Shown: piece after piece, positions 5,197 to 9,284 of the stretch
How the letters are laid out: every line of letters starts with the position of its first letter
Numbering within the stretch: the stretch's first letter is position 1
Made by a program: the position numbers and the translations under genes
Origin: an uncultured bacterium
Lineage (GTDB): Bacteria > Patescibacteriota > Minisyncoccia > Phycocordibacterales > UBA9973
NCBI GenBank assembly: GCA_903821415.1
Contig: CAIJLF010000021.1
Coordinates: forward strand, 1 to 9,284
DNA: 9,284 bases
Reading direction: 5' to 3'
The notes under the pieces: model-generated
What the model was told of the DNA's origin: nothing
Databases searched by the model: none
What the model saw: the letters and a program-made list of their open reading frames with translations, nothing else

Positions 5197-5372
5197 ATAA
5201 CCGTTGACCCAGCTGACACTGGATAGGTGAGAGAAGAAAGTATTACAATGCTATTAGAACTCTCCGTTTATTCACGTAAAGAATATTAATTAAGAGAAAA
5301 GTAGGGTGGCACCGCGAAGAAAAATCGCCCCTGCAAATTTATCATTTGATAAGTTTGAAGAGGCGATTTTTT
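5197..5372 (+). promoter_or_regulatory. T-box riboswitch controlling aspS (apparently short stem I)
   Basis: The RNA senses uncharged tRNA and prevents termination before the synthetase gene. The diagnostic T-box AGGGTGGCACCGCG is at 5303-5316. Its bulge UGGC (5307-5310) would pair with a tRNA 3' end GCCA, meaning discriminator base G73, as in tRNA-Asp. The antiterminator pairs AGGG (5303-5306) with CCCT (5329-5332) and GCG with CGC. Upstream are a small hairpin (5200-5228: ACC/GGT outside, CCAG/CTGG inside), a stem II (GAGAG/CTCTC with AGTA at 5239-5242 and GAA at 5257-5259, an S-turn signature), and stem III (5269-5273 with 5281-5285). The first hairpin offers two Asp codons followed by A: GAT (5222-5224) on the 3' side of its internal loop, and GAC (5215-5217) in the apical loop. 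The usual 100-nt stem I is missing. The antiterminator half is certain; the assignment of stem I is inference. Confidence 0.9.
5321..5372 (+). terminator. Regulated intrinsic terminator of the T-box
   Basis: AAAATCGCC (5321-5329) pairs with GGCGATTTT (5362-5370), extended inside by a second 9-bp helix (5335-5343 with 5348-5356, one G-U) and followed by a T-run ending at 5372. Its 5' strand shares bases 5326-5332 with the antiterminator, so the two folds are mutually exclusive: uncharged tRNA binding favours readthrough into aspS. Confidence 0.92.
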
Positions 5373-5411
5373 GTTTCCAAATTATTAATATAATAATTAA
5401 CTAAAATATTT

Positions 5412-6755
5412 ATGCGTACATATGTAAAAGATTTAAAGAATTTTATTGGAGAGACTGTTTCTATCTCTGGTTGGATAGACGTCAGACGTGATCAAGGAAA
5501 AATGATATTTCTAGATTTTCGTGATATGACAGGTGTTGTACAAGGTGTTATTTTACCCAATTATACTGATACGTTGGAAGTAGGTAAAACTTTACGTAAA
5601 GAATTCGCTGTAAAAGTGGAAGGTAAGGTAAATAAAAGACCAGAGAGGAATATCAAAGAAGGAATTTTAAATGGAGAATTAGAATTAGAAATCCTTGATA
5701 TAAAAGTTTTAGCTGAAGCAGCTCCTTTACCATTTGATATATCTCTTAGTGGGTATAATCTTGAGCTAACTACAGAACTCGACAATAGAGCTATCGTCTT
5801 AAGACAACCTAAGATTCAAGCAGTTTTCAAGGTGGAAGAAACCGTTATTGATTCTTTTCGTGAGTTTATGAAGGAGAATCTATTCTTTGAATTTCAGGCA
5901 CCTAGTATGGTTCCAGCTACAGCAGAAGGAGGAGCAGAGGTATTTCAAATAGATTATTTTGGTAAAAAGGCATTTCTATCTCAATCTCCACAGTTATATA
6001 AACAAATAGTAATGTCAGCATTTGAAAGATGCTTTACAGTAAACAAAGTTTTTCGAGCTGAACCATCTTCTACTACTAGACACCTTACTGAAATAGTTTC
6101 ATTAGATGCTGAGATGGCATTTATCGATTCATGGACTGATGTTCGTGATATGGCAGAAAATACAGTAAAACATATACTAAAGAGAGTTGAAGATAAAAAT
6201 AGTGAACATTTAAAATTATTAGGAGTAGAACTACCAATAATGATAGACAAAACACCTACTTTGTCACTAAGAGAGGTACAGCAAAAGATTTTTGATAAAT
6301 TTGGTCGTGATGTTCGAGGAGAAAAAGATACAAATGCTCAAGATGAAAGGGAAATATGTGAAATAATAAAAGAAGAAACTGGTTCAGACTTTGTATTCAT
6401 TTATGGATATCCAACTAAGAAAAAGCCATTTTATGTATATCCAAACCCTGATGAACCTGAATACAATGAAGGTATGGATCTTATCTGCCGTGGAGTAGAA
6501 TGGCTCTCAGGTGGGAGGAGAATAAATGAATCTAAGCAATTAGAAGAACATGTAAAGCTTTGGAATATGGATCCATCAAAGGTTAAAATGTTTTTAGAAG
6601 CTTTCAAATATGGTGTACCACCCGAAGGAGGATTTGCTTTTGGTGCTGAACGTATAACTATGCAGCTTTTAGGACTTAAAAATGTTCGTGAAGCTTGTAT
6701 GTTTCCACGAGATATGAACAGGATAGACGAAAGATTAACAGATGAAGGATATTAA
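5412..6755 (+). CDS. aspS: Aspartyl-tRNA synthetase, compact archaeal-type, possibly non-discriminating (Asp/Asn)
   Basis: Class IIb synthetase. An N-terminal OB-fold anticodon-binding domain (about residues 16-105, with SGWIDVRRDQGK and RDMTGVVQGV) is followed by the catalytic domain. Motifs: flipping-loop region QSPQLYKQ (191-198), motif 2 FRAEPSSTTRHLTE (214-227), LDAEMAFID (231-239), and motif 3 GGFAFGAERITMQLLG (406-421) with Arg414. At 447 residues it has archaeal/eukaryotic length and lacks the roughly 130-residue GAD insertion of the 580-600-residue bacterial enzyme. Enzymes of this compact type in bacteria are often non-discriminating, also making Asp-tRNA-Asn for GatCAB amidation. 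That is inference here and depends on whether the genome has asnS or gatCAB. The ATG is 40 nt beyond the T-box terminator and lacks a Shine-Dalgarno sequence. The gene ends 37 bp before scpA. Confidence 0.94.
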   Translation: MRTYVKDLKNFIGETVSISGWIDVRRDQGKMIFLDFRDMTGVVQGVILPNYTDTLEVGKTLRKEFAVKVEGKVNKRPERNIKEGILNGELELEILDIKVLAEAAPLPFDISLSGYNLELTTELDNRAIVLRQPKIQAVFKVEETVIDSFREFMKENLFFEFQAPSMVPATAEGGAEVFQIDYFGKKAFLSQSPQLYKQIVMSAFERCFTVNKVFRAEPSSTTRHLTEIVSLDAEMAFIDSWTDVRDMAENTVKHILKRVEDKNSEHLKLLGVELPIMIDKTPTLSLREVQQKIFDKFGRDVRGEKDTNAQDEREICEIIKEETGSDFVFIYGYPTKKKPFYVYPNPDEPEYNEGMDLICRGVEWLSGGRRINESKQLEEHVKLWNMDPSKVKMFLEAFKYGVPPEGGFAFGAERITMQLLGLKNVREACMFPRDMNRIDERLTDEGY

Positions 6756-6760
6756 TTTAG

Positions 6761-6769
6761 TGTTATACT
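6761..6769 (+). promoter_or_regulatory. Extended -10 promoter of the scpA operon
   Basis: TGTTATACT fits the extended -10 form (TG-N-TATACT, hexamer 6764-6769) in the 37-bp gap between aspS and scpA. Transcription would start near 6776, leaving a leader of about 17 nt without a Shine-Dalgarno sequence. No terminator separates aspS and scpA, so readthrough from aspS is also possible. Confidence 0.5.
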
Positions 6770-6792
6770 AGAAGTAATATTTTACAAATGTT

Positions 6793-7587
6793 ATGTCAGA
6801 AATAATTTCACAATATAAAGTAAAACAAGGAAATTTTGAAGGGCCACTAGATGTGTTGCTGTCTTTGATAGAGGCTAGAAAGCTTTTCGTAAACGAGATA
6901 TCACTTGCTGAAGTAACGAATGATTATATCTCATATATTAAGTCTCTTACAGAGGAGAGTAAAAATATTAATGACGTATCCTATTTTGTTTTAATAGCAG
7001 CTACTCTTATTCTAGTCAAATCAAAATCTTTACTGCCAAATATAGCACTAACTGAAGACGAAACAGAAAAGATTGTAGATTTAGAATCTAGATTAAAATT
7101 GTATCAAATCATCAAGAATGTGAGTGTGGATATTAAAACAAATTTTGGTGCAAAGATTATATTTAGCCCTTGTGATCGTATTTGGAGCGAACCAATATTT
7201 TCACCAGACCCTCTAATCACAATCAGAGTAATATCAAAATCAATAGAGGATGTACTTGCTTCTGTCCCTAAAAAGGAAAACAAGCTTCCCGAAATAGAGA
7301 TAAAAAAGATTATTAACATAGATGAGATAATTAATAGTCTTACAGAAAGAATACAAGGAGCGATAAATATATCTTTTAGGGATTTTTCTAAGAGTCATGG
7401 AGCTGGTGATGCAGAAGAGGCAAAGGTTCATGTTATAGTTTCGTTCCTCGCTATGTTAGAATTAGTCAGAGAGGGTCTGATAGATGTTATGCAAAATGCT
7501 TCTTTTGATGATATTGAAATAAGCAAACAACCATTATCAATAAATAATGTGTCTACTATAACTGAAAGTTTAGGTGGGACGAATTAA
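6793..7587 (+). CDS. scpA: Segregation and condensation protein A
   Basis: ScpA is the kleisin subunit that, with ScpB, bridges the SMC dimer to form the chromosome-condensing complex. The N-terminal SMC-binding domain is diagnostic: NFEGPLDVLLSLIEARK (residues 14-30), then VNEISLAEVTNDYISYI and FVLIAATLILVKSKSLLP (65-82). A charged, variable middle (about 85-175, including KKENKLPEIEIKK) leads to a C-terminal winged-helix (about 206-240, EEAKVHVIVSFLAMLELVREG) that contacts the SMC head. The length, 264 residues, is typical. The ATG has no Shine-Dalgarno sequence. An out-of-frame ATG lies 5 nt upstream (6788-6790) and is not used, because the conserved N-terminus requires 6793. It heads a tight cluster with scpB, mraY and ftsW. 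Confidence 0.95.
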   Translation: MSEIISQYKVKQGNFEGPLDVLLSLIEARKLFVNEISLAEVTNDYISYIKSLTEESKNINDVSYFVLIAATLILVKSKSLLPNIALTEDETEKIVDLESRLKLYQIIKNVSVDIKTNFGAKIIFSPCDRIWSEPIFSPDPLITIRVISKSIEDVLASVPKKENKLPEIEIKKIINIDEIINSLTERIQGAINISFRDFSKSHGAGDAEEAKVHVIVSFLAMLELVREGLIDVMQNASFDDIEISKQPLSINNVSTITESLGGTN

Positions 7588-7588
7588 T

Positions 7589-8134
7589 ATGGCTATAGAA
7601 TTAGAATCACAAATTGAGGGTTTACTTTTTTATAAAGGAGAAGATGTATCAATTAAGAAACTTTCTGAACTTTTAAATGTAAGCGAAGAGAGTATAAATG
7701 TTTCTTTGAATGCTTTAGAGCACTCTCTCTTAGGGAGAGGTCTAGTTCTAGTGCGAAAGGATGATCGTGTAGTTCTAGGTATTACAGCTGAACTTTCATC
7801 TCTTATAGAATCTATACGTAAAGAAGAAATATCAAAAGACTTATCCAAAGCTACTCTAGAAACTTTGTCTATCATCTTATATAAAAATGGAGTTTCAAGA
7901 AGTGAGATAGACTATATAAGGGGAGTGAATTCTAGCTTTATTTTAAGAAATCTACTTGTAAGAGGGCTCGTGGAAAAGGTAGCTGACAGTAATGATAATA
8001 GAAAAATTTTATACCGTCCAACTTTTGAAACTCTTACTTATATGAACGTAACCAGAGTAAATGAACTACCGAACTATGACCAAATTGTGTCTTCTTTAAC
8101 AAGTGTAATTAATCAAAATGTAAACAATGAGTAA
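7589..8134 (+). CDS. scpB: Segregation and condensation protein B
   Basis: ScpB, partner of ScpA, dimerises and binds the kleisin middle region. It contains two winged-helix domains: the first in MAIELESQIEGLLFYKGEDV and the following helix-rich part (residues 1-75), the second in KATLETLSIILYKNG-VSRSEIDYIRGVNSS plus LRNLLVRGLVEKV (87-131), which is the family signature ('TLaIIAYrQPI-t--eI--IRGv'). The protein is 181 residues from the ATG. A GTG at 7574 extends the frame by five codons into scpA, but the ATG gives the conserved N-terminus. It is also preceded by AGGTGG (7572-7577, 11 nt away), the only Shine-Dalgarno-like sequence near a start in this window. It starts 1 nt after the scpA stop and its last 8 nt overlap mraY, so the three are translationally linked. 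Confidence 0.94.
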   Translation: MAIELESQIEGLLFYKGEDVSIKKLSELLNVSEESINVSLNALEHSLLGRGLVLVRKDDRVVLGITAELSSLIESIRKEEISKDLSKATLETLSIILYKNGVSRSEIDYIRGVNSSFILRNLLVRGLVEKVADSNDNRKILYRPTFETLTYMNVTRVNELPNYDQIVSSLTSVINQNVNNE

Positions 8135-9185
8135 CGCAATTAAAATTTTCCTACCAGCTGTTATTAGTTTTATAGTGGGGTTACTTTTAACTCCTTTAGC
8201 TACACATTATTTCTATAAGTATAGAATGTGGCGTAGAGTTTCTAGGAACGATAATTTGCCAGATAAAGAGGCTACAGGCTTTGCTAAAATACACGACGAT
8301 AAGGCTGAGACTTCTACTCCCCGTACTGGAGGTATGATCATTTGGGTTTCTGTTATTTTAACACTAGCAGTCGTTGGTATAATTGATTTTTTATTTATAG
8401 GTAATACTGCAAATAAACTATATTTTATTTCTAGGAGAGAAACTCTTCTTCCTTTCTTTACTTTGATCGTTGCATCTCTTATCGGGCTAGGTGACGACTT
8501 TCTTCAAATTTTCGGAAAGGGTAAATGGACAACTGATCCTATCATACTAAGATATATTAAAATTGGAATAATTTTAATATTAGGTATGATCATCAGTTTT
8601 TGGTTCTATTTCAAATTAGGTCAATCATCTCTATATATACCATGGCATGGATTTGTAAACTTAGGATTATTTTTCATACCATTTTTTATTCTCATAATGA
8701 TATCTTTGTGGTCTACAAGTGTAATAGATGGTATAGATGGTCTTTCCGGGGGTATCTTGTCTTCCATATTTATGTCCTATACTTTGATATCCTTTTTCAA
8801 TGGACAAATATATCTAGCAGCTTTTTGTGCTGTTATAGCAGGTAGTACTATGGCATTCCTATGGTTTAATATACCACCTGCTAGATTTTATATGGGAGAG
8901 TCAGGTATGATTGGCCTTACTGTAACGCTTTCTGTGATAGCATTTCTTACTAATACAGTTTTACTTTTACCAGTTATTGCTTTTCCTTTATTTATCACTT
9001 CACTTTCAAATGTTATACAAATAGGATCAAGAAAATTTAGAAATGGTAAAAAGATATTTCTATTTGCACCACTTCATCATCATTTTGAAGCATTAGGCTG
9101 GCCTAAATATAAAGTTACGATGCGTTACTGGATAGTAGGAATAATAACTGCTATTTTGGGTGTAATTATTTCATTAATAAGCTAG
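8127..9185 (+). CDS. mraY: Phospho-N-acetylmuramoyl-pentapeptide-transferase (MraY), divergent motifs
   Basis: Integral membrane enzyme that transfers phospho-MurNAc-pentapeptide from UDP to undecaprenyl phosphate, making lipid I. About ten hydrophobic helices are visible in 352 residues. Family motifs: LIGLGDDFLQIFGK with the Asp pair D123-D124; VIDGIDGLSGG (199-209) matching the usual NLTDGLDGLA; YMGESG (255-260) matching FMGDxGS; and APLHHHFEALGWP (314-326), which is near canonical and specific for MraY rather than WecA/GlcNAc-1-phosphate transferases. Departures: STPRTGG (63-69) replaces GTPTMGG, Ser198 stands where Asn is usual, and Glu258 replaces the normally invariant Asp of the MGD motif. 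The start ATG lies inside the end of scpB (8-nt overlap), with no Shine-Dalgarno sequence. ftsW follows 2 nt after the stop without the murD often found between them. Confidence 0.92.
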   Translation: MSNAIKIFLPAVISFIVGLLLTPLATHYFYKYRMWRRVSRNDNLPDKEATGFAKIHDDKAETSTPRTGGMIIWVSVILTLAVVGIIDFLFIGNTANKLYFISRRETLLPFFTLIVASLIGLGDDFLQIFGKGKWTTDPIILRYIKIGIILILGMIISFWFYFKLGQSSLYIPWHGFVNLGLFFIPFFILIMISLWSTSVIDGIDGLSGGILSSIFMSYTLISFFNGQIYLAAFCAVIAGSTMAFLWFNIPPARFYMGESGMIGLTVTLSVIAFLTNTVLLLPVIAFPLFITSLSNVIQIGSRKFRNGKKIFLFAPLHHHFEALGWPKYKVTMRYWIVGIITAILGVIISLIS

Positions 9186-9187
9186 AA

Positions 9188-9284
9188 ATGAATAATAATA
9201 GTAAAATTGATAGAATATTTTTTGGAATAGTCTCGTCTCTAGTGATAATAGGGGTTATTATGTTTATATCAGCTTCTTTAGGTA
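9188..9284 (+). CDS. ftsW: FtsW/RodA-type peptidoglycan polymerase, N-terminal fragment (runs off right edge)
   Basis: Only 32 codons are present before the window ends. They read MNNNSKIDRIFFGIVSS, then a hydrophobic helix VIIGVIMFISASLG. The pattern 'D-x-x-x, hydrophobic helix, G-V-I-M-x-x-SAS' is the start of SEDS proteins (FtsW/RodA/SpoVE), the lipid II polymerases of division and elongation. Position directly after mraY (2-nt gap) favours FtsW over RodA. With so little sequence the paralogue cannot be decided with certainty. No Shine-Dalgarno sequence is seen; translation is probably coupled to mraY. Confidence 0.7.
   Translation, partial: MNNNSKIDRIFFGIVSSLVIIGVIMFISASLG

Noticed and set aside
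5144..5202. Long-range pairing GGTTAT (5144-5149) with ATAACC (5197-5202) plus an inner ATAATA/TATTAT hairpin, as a possible full-size stem I of the T-box
   Set aside because: The inner strands are the promoter -35/-10 region and are low-complexity A/T. No AGUA/GAA S-turn with an Asp codon is found in the right place. The pairing would need transcription from further upstream.
7574..7588. GTG start for scpB within the end of scpA
   Set aside because: The five added residues are not part of the conserved ScpB N-terminus. The ATG at 7589 has a spaced AGGTGG upstream.
9040..9100. Alternative reading of mraY as a WecA/TagO-type sugar-phosphate transferase because of its altered motifs
   Set aside because: The APLHHHFEALGWP loop is characteristic of MraY, and ftsW follows directly.
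1..9284. Mobile elements, CRISPR arrays, toxin-antitoxin or defence genes
   Set aside because: No transposase, terminal inverted repeats, direct-repeat arrays or defence-type motifs are visible. All long frames are housekeeping or small membrane protein genes.

Overview
The window is an A+T-rich (by eye about one third G+C), densely coded bacterial chromosome segment using the standard code (stops TAA and TAG, no in-frame TGA readthrough). I infer a member of the Candidate Phyla Radiation / Patescibacteria, probably Parcubacteria-like. The reasons are the short CorA-type protein at the left edge, the compact archaeal-style AspRS, the divergent MraY followed directly by an FtsW-type gene without murD, L21 with an N-terminal extension, and the almost complete absence of Shine-Dalgarno sequences. 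No mobile element, CRISPR array, tRNA or rRNA gene was seen.

Layout, left to right. A CorA-like transporter gene (minus strand) runs off the left edge. It is divergent from rplU, which has a hairpin leader and a textbook terminator. A monocistronic gene for an unrecognised membrane protein follows, ending at a bidirectional terminator shared with recR (minus). dnaB (minus) lies upstream of recR. dnaB and trpS diverge from a 94-bp region whose promoters overlap. A 70-residue membrane protein is coupled to trpS. Next comes a 267-bp intergenic region with its own promoter and a transcriptional T-box riboswitch, and then aspS. The right end is a tight scpA-scpB-mraY-ftsW cluster (overlap or 1-2 nt gaps), ftsW being cut by the window edge.

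Functionally this is housekeeping DNA: translation (L21, TrpRS, AspRS), replication and repair (DnaB, RecR), chromosome condensation (ScpA/ScpB) and peptidoglycan lipid-linked synthesis and polymerisation (MraY, FtsW). I see no new defence or mobile system. The most interesting element is the T-box in front of aspS. Its antiterminator and terminator are fully recognisable and its UGGC bulge fits a G73 tRNA such as tRNA-Asp. The tRNA-reading part, however, appears reduced to a roughly 30-nt stem carrying Asp codons, followed by a stem II with an AGUA/GAA S-turn signature, so it looks like an ultrashort stem I T-box. Other points of interest are promoters whose -10 boxes sit 5-6 nt before the start codon (likely leaderless mRNAs), altered MraY catalytic motifs, and two uncharacterised membrane proteins.
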